The notes: generated from the letters alone by a model not told the origin. A stretch of 64,000 bases of DNA from Oscillatoria salina IIICB1 (GCF_020144665.1 NZ_JAAHBQ010000006.1:1-64000), one strand, 5' to 3'. Positions 34,094 to 43,497 are shown, counted from the first letter of the stretch. Made by a program: numbers and translations.

Positions 34094-34164
34094 AGGAAAC
34101 AAGAAGGAAAAATTGATAACTGGTAAATGCGGGTACTTGCTAATAAAAATCGATTTATTTATTT

Positions 34165-35088
34165 CTATTCAATAACTAAAAAGTCGTTAACTGATTCGAT
34201 ACCAGGTTTTTGTCCGCGTAAAACCGAATTACCATCGTATAATTGAGATTGATCGGCTTTCGCTGCTTCACTCCAATCTGATGCTTGCATTTGTCCGGTT
34301 TGACTGTATGCAGCGAGGGCATTTTCATAGCAAACAGCGCGAACTTGGTCTTCGGGAATGCCTTTTTCTAACATTAATTTGGCGGTTTTCGGGACAGCTA
34401 AAGGATCGCTTACTCCCCAGTCGGCACTACTATCAACAATGATGCGATTTTTGCCGTATTTCCGTACAACTTCAACCATTCGGGCGTTGCCCATTTTGGT
34501 CATGGGATAAATAGTAAAAGCTGCCCAAAAACCCCGATTTAAAACTTCTTCAACAGTTTCTTCGTTGTTGTGGTCGATAATAACTTGGGAGGGATCTAAA
34601 CCATGTTCTAAACAGCGATCCATACTGCGACTCGCGCCAGCTTTTTTGTTGCGATGGGGTGTATGAATTAAGACTAAAGTATCTAATTCTTTGGCGAGTT
34701 CGAGTTGCTGACGAAAATATTTATCTTCAGTTTCCGTCATGTCATCGTAACCAATTTCACCGATCGCCACTACTCCTTCTTTACAAGCATAAAGCGGCAG
34801 CAGTTCCATGACTTGTTCGGCTAATTCAGCATTGTTAGCTTCTTTGGGGTTCAAGCCGATTGTGCAATAATGTTTGATGCCAAACTGACTCGCCCGAAAG
34901 CGTTCCCAACCAACCAAAGTGCTAAAGTAATCCTTGAAACTACCTAAAGTAGTGCGCGGTTGTCCTAACCAGAAAGAAGGTTCAATGACCGCCACAATGC
35001 CATATTCTCGCATGATTAAGTAATCATAAGTAGTGCGAGAAGTCATGTGAATATGGGGATCGATAAAAATTAGGTTATCGTTTGCCAT
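34165..35088 (-). CDS. eboB: EboB, TatD-like metal-dependent hydrolase
   Basis: 307 residues. TatD/amidohydrolase fold: the N-terminal metal pair in FIDPHIHMTSRTT, GLNPKEANNAELAEQVMELL, the metal glutamate in VVAIGEIGYDDMTE, His residues in LVLIHTPHRNK and VIIDHNNEETVEEVL, and the terminal Asp in IIVDSSADWGV. The conserved TSRTTYDY tail after HIH is typical of this ebo branch. Substrate unknown. It starts 34 bases after eboA. Confidence 0.88.
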   Translation of the reverse strand: MANDNLIFIDPHIHMTSRTTYDYLIMREYGIVAVIEPSFWLGQPRTTLGSFKDYFSTLVGWERFRASQFGIKHYCTIGLNPKEANNAELAEQVMELLPLYACKEGVVAIGEIGYDDMTETEDKYFRQQLELAKELDTLVLIHTPHRNKKAGASRSMDRCLEHGLDPSQVIIDHNNEETVEEVLNRGFWAAFTIYPMTKMGNARMVEVVRKYGKNRIIVDSSADWGVSDPLAVPKTAKLMLEKGIPEDQVRAVCYENALAAYSQTGQMQASDWSEAAKADQSQLYDGNSVLRGQKPGIESVNDFLVIE

Positions 35089-35122
35089 GATTTAGGTTTC
35101 CTGGTTGAACAACATTTACTTG

Positions 35123-36031
35123 CTAGCTAGCGGTGAGATGCTTTTGGCTAAAACTTTCCCAAGTGAGAGATCCAGCAGCGATCGCCGCTTTTAATTGCGG
35201 ATGACGAGCTAAAATTGCTTGGGCTGCGGGCGAATTAGACTGAGAACAAGCTAAAGCGGCGGCTTCTTGTTGAACTGGATCGCGATCGCTAATTACTTTT
35301 TCAAGATCCTGCGCTAATCTTTCATCAATAAAAAGCCCCACAGATCGCCATAACTCCGGCGATACGGTACGTCCAGCCGCCCAACGTTCGTGAGCGTAAT
35401 CAGACAACATCTTCGCTAACTCTGGATTCGCGCGATCGTCAAGTCCGTAAATTAAGTACAAAGGACTACCGACAAATAAAGCCTTTAACACCATTTGATT
35501 CCAGGCAATCTTATCGAAATAATCTGCTGGATAAGGATTGCATTGCGCTACAGCATTAAATACTGTCGTCATATTACTACGCACACCTTCAGAAGCCTGT
35601 CCTTTGTGCAATTCGGGATGAGGTAATAAAGGTAAACTTTGATAAAGCGCCACCAACTCACCTTCATCAGCAGTAGTAAAAACTTTACGGAGAGTTAGCA
35701 AATATTTCTCCGGGCTATTACTAGGTAAAGCTAAAATCAGCAAAGTACGACCAACTTCATCCACCCGCCAATTACCCGGAAACCAACCCGATCGTAACTT
35801 ATTTGCTGCTTGTAAATCTTCCTCAGTTAAGTTTAAATCTGCTTTGCCCAAATAGCGAGGTACTGCACTAAAAGAAGTGAAAAATACCCTTTCCGGCGCA
35901 CCTTCAGCAATTTTTTGCCGCTTTTGTTCCAACCATTGTAAACCTTCTTGACTAGCGCGAAATTCTAACCAGTCTAGCAATAGTTGAGTAACACTTTCGA
36001 TCTCGACCTGAGTTACAGTAGACATTTTCAC
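35123..36031 (-). CDS. eboA: EboA, metabolite traffic protein
   Basis: 302 residues and the first gene of the ebo run. It is an all-helical, HEAT/armadillo-like protein with no catalytic motif that I can see. Recognisable family stretches are FFTSFSAVPRYLGKADLNLT, WRVDEVGRTLLILALP, NPYPADYFDKIAWNQMVLKA and SPLYLIYGLDDRANPELAKM. No signal peptide or membrane segment. In scytonemin producers the ebo genes are needed to move a precursor to the periplasm; EboA could be the scaffold or carrier, but this is not known. Identification rests on sequence and on the complete eboA-F order. Confidence 0.88.
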   Translation of the reverse strand: MKMSTVTQVEIESVTQLLLDWLEFRASQEGLQWLEQKRQKIAEGAPERVFFTSFSAVPRYLGKADLNLTEEDLQAANKLRSGWFPGNWRVDEVGRTLLILALPSNSPEKYLLTLRKVFTTADEGELVALYQSLPLLPHPELHKGQASEGVRSNMTTVFNAVAQCNPYPADYFDKIAWNQMVLKALFVGSPLYLIYGLDDRANPELAKMLSDYAHERWAAGRTVSPELWRSVGLFIDERLAQDLEKVISDRDPVQQEAAALACSQSNSPAAQAILARHPQLKAAIAAGSLTWESFSQKHLTAS

Positions 36032-36339
36032 CCAGTTTGGACAACAACAGACCTCATTTTACATTTCCTTCCCCGGTAATTTCTTTCTCCCTCAGTACAA
36101 ATACTTATGTAAAGTTCTGCAAACTAGGAGAATAATTAAATTCTCCCAATCTTGAAGTATTGAGGGAATAAGCCACAGGGACAATATTTAAGTTATTTCC
36201 CTGAGCTTACATAGTCAACTAAAATCGCTCTACTTCACCAAATCTTCAATCATTTGCGTGGTTTTATTAAGTTACGATGAAGCATTTTCTGCCCGATTAC
36301 GTGGTTAATTACCAAATTCCCCATCCAAGGGTCCCCAAT
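36032..36339. other. Spacer between eboA and recG
   Basis: 308 bases without a supportable gene. A near-palindrome GGAGAATAATTAAATTCTCC (around 36129) and CCCTCA/TGAGGG half-sites (around 36091 and 36155-36164) could form a hairpin and may hold the eboA promoter or an operator. Confidence 0.35.
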
Positions 36340-38799
36340 TTAAGTTAAAATTTCCCTACCTGCCATCATTCTTTGATAGCGCAACTCTAACTCTTTTTTC
36401 AACGAAGACATCCCTGGTAAATTTTTATCCGCAAGCATAATTTTTTCCGCCGCATCTCTCGCTAAGACTAACACTTCTTGGTCTTCAACTAAACTTGCTA
36501 AAGCAAAATCTGGCAACCCTGACTGACGACTACCTAACACTTCTCCCGGACCTCGGAAACGCATATCCATTTCTGAGATAAAAAAGCCATCTTGGGATTG
36601 TTCCAAAACTGTTAAACGCTGACGCGCATCGGGATTTTTACTACTACTCATTAACAAACAATAAGAGTTATGAGAACCGCGCCCAACTCGACCGCGCAAT
36701 TGATGCAATTGTGACAATCCAAAACGTTCGGCATTTTCAATCATCATGACTGTGGCATTTGGTACATCAACTCCGACTTCAATTACCGTTGTTGACACAA
36801 TAATTTGCATTTGATTATCGCGAAATTTATTCAGTGATTCGTCTTTTTCTGCCGAACTCATTTTGCCATGTAGTAAACCCACTTCAAAGTTAGGAAAAAT
36901 ACTTTTTTGCAATCGTTTTTGTTCTTCTACAGCCGCCCGAACGTCTAATTTTTCTGACTCTTCAATCATGGGAAAAACAATATAAGCTTGTCTTCCTTGG
37001 GCTACTTCTCGCCGAATTAATTCATAAGCATTATTGCGTTGTTTGCCCGTTAAAACTGAGGTAGTAATTGGCTGTCTTCCTGGTGGTAATTCGTCAATTT
37101 GGGAAACATCCAAATCGCCGTGGACGGTTAACGCTAATGTCCGAGGGATAGGAGTTGCAGTCATGGTTAAAACATGAGGAGATTGTCCTTTTGCTAGCAA
37201 ACGCGCTCGTTGTTGGACGCCAAAACGATGTTGTTCGTCAATAACAACTAAACCAAGTTGTTGAAAGTTAACTGGATCTTGAATTAAAGCATGAGTTCCT
37301 ACTAATAAAGGTAGTTCGCCAGTTTCTAATTGATTATGAATTTCGCGACGTTTAGAAACTTTTGTCGAACCTGTGAGTAATTCTACTGGTAAATGGAGTA
37401 AATTAAACCAACCAACTAACTTCCGATAATGTTGTTCGGCTAATACTTCAGTTGGAGCCATTAAAGCAGCTTGATAACCAGATTGAATCGCTGCTAAAAT
37501 AGCAAAAACGGCGACAACAGTTTTCCCGGAACCGACATCTCCTTGGACAAGACGATTCATCGGTGTAGTTGATTCTAAGTCTTGTAAAATATCAGAAACA
37601 ACACGCTTTTGAGCATTTGTCAAGGCAAAAGGCAAAACTTTTTTAAATTGGTCAATAAGTTTACCTGTAGGAGCCAAAATAGCACTTTGTTGAGTTTGTT
37701 TTTGCTCTTGACGACGTTGGAGAAATCCTAACTGGAGAAAGAAGAATTCATCGAAAACTAAACGTCGTCGTGCATGGGCGAGAATTTCCGGATTATCGGG
37801 GAAATGAATATTCGCGATCGCGTCTTGCAAGCCAATTAACCCATACTGACTTCTTAAACCCTTTGGTAGCGGATCTTGAAGCTGTTTAATAGCCGGAAGT
37901 GCAGCAATTACTGCTTTTCTCACCACATCCGCATCCACACCTTCAGTCAAAGGATAAACAGGCAATACCCGCCCAATTTTAAGAGAATCTATACTTGCCC
38001 CAGGACTCTCTAAAACCTCAATTTCTGGCTTGTCTAAGGTTAAACCATATTTATTCTTTTTTACTAACCCAGAAGCCGCAACGATCGCGCCAACCGGATA
38101 ACGACGCTTATGAGTTTCTTGCCAACCGCGATTACTGAAATAAGTACCATTAAAAAAACGATTAAGCTTAATTTGTCCAGTTTTATCTTTAATATGCAGT
38201 CCAAAAATTGTTAACTTCTTATTCTTCGGGCTAGTAAAACACTCACAGCGCTTTACCATCCCCACAATCGTTACCGTTTCCCCTGCTTCCAATTCACTAA
38301 TATTAACTTGACGGGAATAATCAATATGTTGGCGAGGATAGTAAAACAAAACATCTCGCACCGTTGCTAAACCTAAACGTTGCAAAAGTAGACTTTTTGT
38401 TCTGCCAATATTTTTAATTTCGCTGACAAGTTGGTCAAGTTTGATAACTTCATCTTCACTCTTAACTTCCGCCACAATTGAAGTAGTAACCGCTTGTTGA
38501 GGTTGAGAAAATAGAGACGGTGTTTCTAGAGATTGCTGAAACTCTTTGAGGAAATCACGTACTTGCAAAAGCAGATTTTGCCGTTGTTGGGTAGTCATTT
38601 GCGGATAATTAGCAAAGTGAATGGCAAAATTCCGCCAGCGTTGTTTTTGGCTTGACGTTCCTTCTGGAGGCGGTTGTTGGAAGTTTAACTCAAAAAACTC
38701 GCTAAAGCGATACTGATTCCCTTGTAAGTCAGTAAAGCCCCTTTCTGCTTCGACTGCCAGGGCTTTGTGCAATCGCGCCCAATCTGGTGAATTAGTCAT
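36340..38799 (-). CDS. recG: ATP-dependent DNA helicase RecG
   Basis: 819 residues from the ATG at 38797-38799 (MTNSPDWARL). The frame is open to 38922, but those 41 extra residues come from repeat-rich spacer. The wedge/OB domain (about 160-330) contains LLQRLGLATVRDVLFYYPRQ. The helicase domains follow with motif I VQGDVGSGKTVVAVFA, motif II VVIDEQHRFG, motif III TMTATPIPRTL, and motif VI HQLRGRVGRGSHNSYC. The N-terminal 120-residue extension is usual in cyanobacteria. RecG remodels stalled replication forks and branches. The ribosome site is AAGGGGAAG about 12 bases upstream. Confidence 0.96.
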   Translation of the reverse strand: MTNSPDWARLHKALAVEAERGFTDLQGNQYRFSEFFELNFQQPPPEGTSSQKQRWRNFAIHFANYPQMTTQQRQNLLLQVRDFLKEFQQSLETPSLFSQPQQAVTTSIVAEVKSEDEVIKLDQLVSEIKNIGRTKSLLLQRLGLATVRDVLFYYPRQHIDYSRQVNISELEAGETVTIVGMVKRCECFTSPKNKKLTIFGLHIKDKTGQIKLNRFFNGTYFSNRGWQETHKRRYPVGAIVAASGLVKKNKYGLTLDKPEIEVLESPGASIDSLKIGRVLPVYPLTEGVDADVVRKAVIAALPAIKQLQDPLPKGLRSQYGLIGLQDAIANIHFPDNPEILAHARRRLVFDEFFFLQLGFLQRRQEQKQTQQSAILAPTGKLIDQFKKVLPFALTNAQKRVVSDILQDLESTTPMNRLVQGDVGSGKTVVAVFAILAAIQSGYQAALMAPTEVLAEQHYRKLVGWFNLLHLPVELLTGSTKVSKRREIHNQLETGELPLLVGTHALIQDPVNFQQLGLVVIDEQHRFGVQQRARLLAKGQSPHVLTMTATPIPRTLALTVHGDLDVSQIDELPPGRQPITTSVLTGKQRNNAYELIRREVAQGRQAYIVFPMIEESEKLDVRAAVEEQKRLQKSIFPNFEVGLLHGKMSSAEKDESLNKFRDNQMQIIVSTTVIEVGVDVPNATVMMIENAERFGLSQLHQLRGRVGRGSHNSYCLLMSSSKNPDARQRLTVLEQSQDGFFISEMDMRFRGPGEVLGSRQSGLPDFALASLVEDQEVLVLARDAAEKIMLADKNLPGMSSLKKELELRYQRMMAGREILT

Positions 38800-38945
38800 T
38801 TTTCTGTTCGTCTTCCCCTTATGCGTTTTTATGTTAGCTTTAGTTTTGGTTAGTACATTCGTACATAGTAAATGATTAGGGATTGGGATTGGCGATCGTT
38901 TATCAGTAGAGATTGGAGACAAGGGAGATAAGGGGATAAACTTTT

Positions 38946-39009
38946 AACTGATCCCTGGTAACTGTAACTGGTAACTGGTAACTGGTAACTGATAACTGAT
39001 AACTGATAA
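38946..39009. repeat. Heptamer array (about 9 units)
   Basis: Tandem AACTGAT/AACTGGT units (the complement of the CAGTTAT/CCAGTTA class), with one six-base unit, in the spacer between the coiled-coil gene and recG. Confidence 0.85.
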
Positions 39010-39012
39010 TCC

Positions 39013-39873
39013 CTAATCCTCGTACCAACAAGAGCGCCAAGCCGCCTCAGCTTGGGCAACAGAGCGCTCTCGATGCTTTTGGGAATACTGTTTTTGCAGT
39101 TTAGCGACTTTCGCTTGTAATTCGCGAATTTGGTTGCGTTGAGCGCTTAAAGCGGGAGCGGCGAATTCAATTTCTGCTAGCCGCAAACAAACCGCCATGA
39201 GTTGGGTGATTTGAGCATCCTTGGCTGAGTCAGGTGCTTCGGTTTCCACGACTAATTTTAAGAGATTTGGTTGTCCGCCACCGATCGCCTCAGTAGATTC
39301 TTCTGCTTGTACCGCCGCTTCTAAAAGTTTGTTAGGTAACTTATTGGAAAGAATACCAGTTTCTTGAAGTAAACGGTTAGCTTCGCTAGAAGCAGCTTGG
39401 AGAATTTCCGCGATCGCAGCTTCGAGTCGGGTAATCCATTGAATTAAATTTTCGGGAGTGAGATCCTCAGTTTCCGAGGCTGAGGAAGGTGATTTTTCCT
39501 CAGTTTCTTGAGTTTCTTGAGTTTCCTCGCTATTAGTTTCTGCTTCTGAGGAAGCCTCATCAAGTTCAGCGATCGCTGGATTAACTTTTTTGCTAGTTTC
39601 CAGAACAAGTTCTAACTGTGCTTTAACTTGCTTTCCTACCTCTCGTAAGCTTTGCTGAAGCTTTTGTCGCTGATTAAAAGATAAACCCAAAAACGAGTCC
39701 GGATAAGCTTGAGTGCAAATCTGGTAACTAGCCAGAGCAATCTGACGTTGTACCGACTCCCCCAAAAGCTGAAAATACTTACCATAAGCGCTACTAATTT
39801 CCTCAGCAACCGTAGCTACAGTTGCCGAAAGCATTGCCAAATCTGCTTCAATTTGCTTAATTGGTCGTGTCAT
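39013..39873 (-). CDS. Conserved-looking coiled-coil protein, unknown function
   Basis: 286 residues. No named family recognised. N-terminal helices (about 1-95, starting TRPIKQIEADLAMLSATVAT) are followed by an acidic Glu/Thr/Ser-rich linker at about 105-140 (repeats of EETQ and ETEE). A second helical domain (about 145-215) and a C-terminal coiled coil (NQIRELQAKVAKLQKQYSQK) come next, and the end AAWRSCWYED is unusual. No signal peptide or membrane segment. It sits between recG and tsf on the same strand, separated from recG by repeats. The layout suggests a structural or adaptor protein, but no function can be assigned. Confidence 0.7.
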   Translation of the reverse strand: MTRPIKQIEADLAMLSATVATVAEEISSAYGKYFQLLGESVQRQIALASYQICTQAYPDSFLGLSFNQRQKLQQSLREVGKQVKAQLELVLETSKKVNPAIAELDEASSEAETNSEETQETQETEEKSPSSASETEDLTPENLIQWITRLEAAIAEILQAASSEANRLLQETGILSNKLPNKLLEAAVQAEESTEAIGGGQPNLLKLVVETEAPDSAKDAQITQLMAVCLRLAEIEFAAPALSAQRNQIRELQAKVAKLQKQYSQKHRERSVAQAEAAWRSCWYED

Positions 39874-39909
39874 AACTGCTTGAAATACTTACACCAAATA
39901 ATTAAGCCC

Positions 39910-39942
39910 AAAATAGCAAAGACGCGATCGCGATCGCGTCTC
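39910..39942 (-). terminator. Probable terminator of rpsB-tsf
   Basis: GACGCGATCGCGATCGCGTC (39921-39940) is a perfect 20-bp palindrome made of two overlapping HIP1 octamers. On the minus strand it is followed by TTTGCTATTTT, and it lies about 38 bases past the tsf stop. Confidence 0.6.
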
Positions 39943-39977
39943 CACCAAAATTGAAACTTACCCTTCAGACTGTTAGC

Positions 39978-40637
39978 TTACTTTTTTCCAGTCTGTTCTG
40001 CCACTTCATCAGCAAAGTTCTTTTCTTCTTTCTCAATACCTTCGCCCAAGACAAAACGGCTAAAGCGACGCACTTGGATATTTTCACCCAACTCAGCCAC
40101 CTTATTCTTAACCAACTCTTCAATCGTAATGCTTTGGTCTTTAATATAAGGCTGATCCATCAAGGAAATTTCCTTCAGACGCTTCTCAATGCGACCCTGA
40201 ACGATTTTTTCCTTAATATTGTCAGGTTTTTTGCTCAAGTCATCCCTACCCATTTCGATTTCTTTTTCTTTTTCCACCATCGCGGTAGGGATCTCATCCA
40301 CATTAACGTATTCCACATTCGGGCAGGCAGCAATTTGCATCGCAATATCGCGTACCAGAGTTTGAAACGCCTCGTTGCGGGCAACAAAATCTGTTTCGCA
40401 ATTAACTTCCACCAGAACGCCAATCCGTCCCCCGGTGTGGATATAACTATCTACCAAACCTTCTGCTGCTACGCGACCTGCTTTTTTCTCAGCCGAGGCG
40501 ATGCCCTTCTTACGCAACCATTCTGCTGCTTTGGTCATGTCGCCACCGCTTTCTTGCAGCGCTTTTTTACAGTCCATCATGCCTGCGCCTGTTTTTTCGC
40601 GCAGTTCTTTGACGAGTTTCGCCGAGATTTCTGCCAT
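39978..40637 (-). CDS. tsf: Translation elongation factor Ts
   Basis: 219 residues, the short cyanobacterial/plastid form. N-terminal UBA-like domain with [20 protein letters not shown], then the TDF motif region [20 protein letters not shown], which inserts into EF-Tu to expel GDP, and IAMQIAA. C-terminal [20 protein letters not shown] completes the core. The stop is TAA at 39978-39980. It lies 163 bases after rpsB on the same strand, the usual rpsB-tsf pair. The long plus-strand frame at 39951-40667 is an antisense shadow. Confidence 0.97.
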   Translation of the reverse strand: MAEISAKLVKELREKTGAGMMDCKKALQESGGDMTKAAEWLRKKGIASAEKKAGRVAAEGLVDSYIHTGGRIGVLVEVNCETDFVARNEAFQTLVRDIAMQIAACPNVEYVNVDEIPTAMVEKEKEIEMGRDDLSKKPDNIKEKIVQGRIEKRLKEISLMDQPYIKDQSITIEELVKNKVAELGENIQVRRFSRFVLGEGIEKEEKNFADEVAEQTGKK

Positions 40638-40719
40638 CTTGTCTTTTTTCCCTACACTTATCTTTAAGATAACAAGAACAATTTACAACTCATAAGTAAC
40701 ATCTCGTGAGTTAGGTGCG

Positions 40720-40795
40720 ATTGGCGCGCTCAAACGCCAGCGCCGCAAGCGGCGATTGGGCAAAGCCCAGCGCCCAGTCTGGCGATCGCGAAAAC
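40720..40795. repeat. Stem-loop cluster in the rpsB-tsf spacer
   Basis: CGCCGC AA GCGGCG (40741-40754) and TGGGC AAA GCCCA (40757-40769) are adjacent hairpins, preceded by TGGCG...CGCCA. The G/C-rich block differs from the surrounding spacer and resembles small dispersed palindromic elements; it may adjust tsf expression. Confidence 0.55.
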
Positions 40796-40800
40796 GATGA

Positions 40801-41604
40801 CTATTCTTCGTCATCATCATCCGAATCTTGGAAATCCCCAGAGGAATTTTCTTCGTCTTCGTCTTCGTAATCCATCTCATCTACAGCTTCGTCAAATTCT
40901 TCATAGTCCTCTGTATCTAGTTGACCATGACGACCTTCATAGACTGCATCAGCTAATTTCCCAACTATTAGCTTAATCGAGCGAATAGCGTCATCGTTAG
41001 CTGGAATTGGAATATCTACCACATCAGGATCGCAGTTAGTATCTAACATGGAGACAATCGCAATACCAAGTTTTTGGCATTCGAGAATCGCGTTATACTC
41101 CCGTCGTTGGTCTACAATTATTACCACATCGGGAACGCGGCGCATCATTTTAATTCCGCCCAAATATTTCTGAAGTTTAGCTAATTCGCGACGCAAAACC
41201 GCAGCTTCTTTTTTGGGTCGTCTGTCGATACTGCCATTTTCTTCTAAACGTTCCAATTCTTTGAGACGTTCGACCCTGGTTTTAATTGTCTCCCAGTTAG
41301 TCAACATTCCGCCCAACCAACGTTGGTTGATATAGTAAGAACCACAACGAGCAGCTTCTTGCGCGATAATACCCGCAGCTTGGCGTTTTGTTCCTACAAA
41401 CAGAAACTTCTTACCCTGTTCCGATGCTGTACGCATATAGGTGTAAGCATCTTCCATCAATTGGGCTGTTTGCACCAAATCGATGATGTGAACGCCATTA
41501 CGGGAAGTATAGATATACTGAGACATTCGCGGATTCCAACGGCGAGTTTGATGACCGAAGTGAACCCCTGACTCTAACAATTCTGCTAAAGATACAACTG
41601 GCAT
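40801..41604 (-). CDS. rpsB: 30S ribosomal protein S2
   Basis: 267 residues. Family features: [20 protein letters not shown] at the N-terminus, [59 protein letters not shown], and [20 protein letters not shown]. The C-terminal 40 residues are an acidic tail (runs of Asp/Glu), longer than in many bacteria. It binds at the back of the 30S subunit. The ribosome site AAAGGAG is unusually close to a predicted RNA pseudoknot (separate entry), suggesting autogenous control. First gene of rpsB-tsf. Confidence 0.97.
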   Translation of the reverse strand: MPVVSLAELLESGVHFGHQTRRWNPRMSQYIYTSRNGVHIIDLVQTAQLMEDAYTYMRTASEQGKKFLFVGTKRQAAGIIAQEAARCGSYYINQRWLGGMLTNWETIKTRVERLKELERLEENGSIDRRPKKEAAVLRRELAKLQKYLGGIKMMRRVPDVVIIVDQRREYNAILECQKLGIAIVSMLDTNCDPDVVDIPIPANDDAIRSIKLIVGKLADAVYEGRHGQLDTEDYEEFDEAVDEMDYEDEDEENSSGDFQDSDDDDEE

Positions 41605-41676
41605 ATTTTTTTTCTCCTTTCGGGTTTAGCCTCCATCCAGGTGGATTTCCCAAAGAAACACCCGAAATCCTGGATG
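41605..41676 (-). promoter_or_regulatory. rpsB leader RNA with H-type pseudoknot over the ribosome binding site
   Basis: On the transcript (minus strand) stem 1 is CATCCAGG (41676-41669) with CCTGGATG (41641-41634). Stem 2 is TTTCGGGT (41667-41660) with ACCCGAAA (41625-41618). Both are perfect 8-bp matches and they interlock, as in an H-type pseudoknot with loops of 1, 18 and 8 bases. The 3' arm of stem 2 runs directly into GGAG, the Shine-Dalgarno core, nine bases before the ATG. The E. coli rpsB leader (t44 RNA) is a known S2-responsive pseudoknot; I infer a similar role here. Confidence 0.7.
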
Positions 41677-41710
41677 TGCGATTTTAGACAACTTTTATAC
41701 AGTAGCACAA

Positions 41711-41822
41711 GGGGAGTGGGGATTGGGGATTGGGGATTGGGGATTGGGGACTGGGGACTGGGGACTGGGGACTGGGGACAAGGAAGACAAGGGAGACAAG
41801 GAAGACAAGGGGGACAAGGAAG
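41711..41822. repeat. G-rich heptamer array followed by 9-bp repeats
   Basis: One GGGGAGT, four GGGGATT, four GGGGACT and one GGGGACA in tandem (41711-41780), then five 9-bp units of the ACAAGGAAG / ACAAGGGAG / ACAAGGGGG type to about 41822. It lies upstream of the rpsB leader, between it and the glycosyltransferase gene. Confidence 0.9.
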
Positions 41823-41886
41823 AATTGGTAACGGTAACTGATACCTGATAACTGTTAAATGCGGCTACGTGCTAACTGATAACTGT

Positions 41887-42837
41887 TCACTTTTCGCTGA
41901 TTTGTTGCTGGATCTCTGCGTAAGCAGCGTAAACACCTTGGACGTTATACCAATTCAGAAAAATCCGGGCAATTTCTAAGGCTAATTGTGGCTTTCCTTG
42001 AGCTATTAACCATTGCAAGAAAGGAGCCATTGTTTTTTCATTCAATCTGCCACCAAAAGAAAGAATTCCCCACAGTAAGCGATGCAAAACAGTCATTTGA
42101 ATCATCATTCTTACTTCCCAGGTAGGATGTTTTCGATAGAAAATTACACCCATCCGTCCCCGTTGGATTTCTTTATCAATTAGTTGGGGAATGTCAGCTA
42201 AACTAAAAGCGGGATGCCAATGATATCCTACTGCTTCGGGACATTTAATCAGTTTTAGTCCTAATTTTTTGAGCCTCACGCCTAATTCTAAATCTTCCCA
42301 ACCGTAGAGTTGAAATTGAGTGTCGAAAAGTCCTGCTTCGAGTAGCCATTTTCGCGCGATCGCCACATTCCCAGTAGCAAAATAAGCGGCAGAAAAATCA
42401 GTGATCTTATACGGTTCTGAGGTAGGATTCTCAAAGTTACAAGTGTTAATCACCCAACCATAAGTAAAAACTCGATCTGTTTCTTCATACCCCTTGACTA
42501 AAGCGTCCGCGTGTGCTTGTAAAAACTTTTCCGTGACAACTAAGTCGCTATCAATAAAAATAATTGTCTCACCCTGTGCCTTTTCTACGCCTAAATTTCG
42601 TGCCGCAGCCGCACCTTGATGACTTTGCAAATAAGTAGTAACATGAGGAAACTCAACTGAATATTTAGCCAACCAATCTAAAGTCCCATCAGTTGAACCA
42701 TCATCAACCACCACAACTTCATAACCCTCAACAACACTATCAGATTTTAGTTGTTGATTCTCCAAAGATCGCAAACACTTTTCGAGAATTGGGAGACGAT
42801 TATAAGTAGGAATAACAACACTAAAAAACAAAGACAC
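41887..42837 (-). CDS. Family 2 glycosyltransferase
   Basis: 316 residues. GT2/GT-A fold: FFSVVIPTYNRLPILEKCL at the N-terminus, VVVDDGSTDGTLDWL for nucleotide-sugar binding, and the metal-binding DxD-like motif in IIFIDSDLVVTEKFL. The acceptor-side region is FQLYGWEDLELGVRLKKLG (ED motif of GT2). No membrane helices, so it acts on the cytoplasmic face. It probably transfers a sugar in cell-surface polysaccharide or glycolipid synthesis; substrate and product cannot be told. Stand-alone gene. Confidence 0.9.
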   Translation of the reverse strand: MSLFFSVVIPTYNRLPILEKCLRSLENQQLKSDSVVEGYEVVVVDDGSTDGTLDWLAKYSVEFPHVTTYLQSHQGAAAARNLGVEKAQGETIIFIDSDLVVTEKFLQAHADALVKGYEETDRVFTYGWVINTCNFENPTSEPYKITDFSAAYFATGNVAIARKWLLEAGLFDTQFQLYGWEDLELGVRLKKLGLKLIKCPEAVGYHWHPAFSLADIPQLIDKEIQRGRMGVIFYRKHPTWEVRMMIQMTVLHRLLWGILSFGGRLNEKTMAPFLQWLIAQGKPQLALEIARIFLNWYNVQGVYAAYAEIQQQISEK

Positions 42838-42996
42838 CTCGACAATTTAACTAACAAATAATTGTAACCCTTATCTTTCTTTGCGCCTACTCGAAGCGAG
42901 AACGGCTAACGCCGAATGCGCCTTTGCGAGAGGGAACATTATAATTCCTGCTAACGTCAGATAACTAATACATTTCAGTCAACAAAAACCAGCTTT

Positions 42997-43398
42997 ATGT
43001 CCAAATTATTTTTAGCGATCGCCACGCTCTCAACTCTCGCCATTAGCACTACCGTTACTGTAGCAGAAGGCATCTCAGTCGCTCAAGCCCCCAACTGTAA
43101 CAACCCTCAAACCCAAAGCGAAATTAATCAATGTGCAGCGATCGCCTATCGAAACAGCGATCGGCGCCTTAATCAAGTTTATCAACAATTAGTGCCGCGT
43201 TTGTCAAGCTCCCGTAAACAAAAATTAATCCAAGCCCAACGCGCTTGGATAACCTTCCGAGACGCAAGTTGCGAATTCGAGAGAAGCGAATTTCAAGGTG
43301 GAACGATCGCACCTGCGATTTACAATGGTTGTTTAGCAGACTTAACTGAAAGACGCACCCAAGAATTAGAAGAATATTTGCAAAATACCCAAAGATAA
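42997..43398 (+). CDS. Exported LprI-like (DUF1311) protein
   Basis: 133 residues. Signal peptide about 1-30 (ATLSTLAISTTVTVAEGISV, cleavage near SVAQA). The mature protein has the LprI/DUF1311 pattern: CNNPQTQSEINQCAAIAYRN, LNQVYQQLV, QAQRAWITFRDASCEFE, and a late cysteine in YNGCLADLTERRTQEL. Four cysteines would form two disulfides. Family members act as lysozyme inhibitors or are of unknown role in the periplasm. It is a stand-alone gene ending in a good terminator. Confidence 0.88.
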   Translation: MSKLFLAIATLSTLAISTTVTVAEGISVAQAPNCNNPQTQSEINQCAAIAYRNSDRRLNQVYQQLVPRLSSSRKQKLIQAQRAWITFRDASCEFERSEFQGGTIAPAIYNGCLADLTERRTQELEEYLQNTQR

Positions 43399-43450
43399 GA
43401 ATTCAATAATATTTTCGCCCCTATTCCGTGAAATGGTTTAATATTGTAGT

Positions 43451-43475
43451 GCGAGCAAAATGCTCGCTTTTAATT
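43451..43475 (+). terminator. Rho-independent terminator
   Basis: GCGAGCA (43451-43457), loop AAA, TGCTCGC (43461-43467), then TTTTAATT. It ends the LprI-like gene and lies 23 bases before the next start codon. Confidence 0.8.
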
Positions 43476-43497
43476 ATGGCTAATTATTAGGACTGGA

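Noticed and set aside
38800-38922. Extension of recG to an upstream start
   Set aside because: The extra codons lie in repeat-rich spacer, and MTNSPDW at 38799 has a ribosome site and the family start.
39951-40667. Plus-strand frame of 238 codons opposite tsf
   Set aside because: Phe/His-rich antisense shadow of elongation factor Ts; no ribosome site and no family features.
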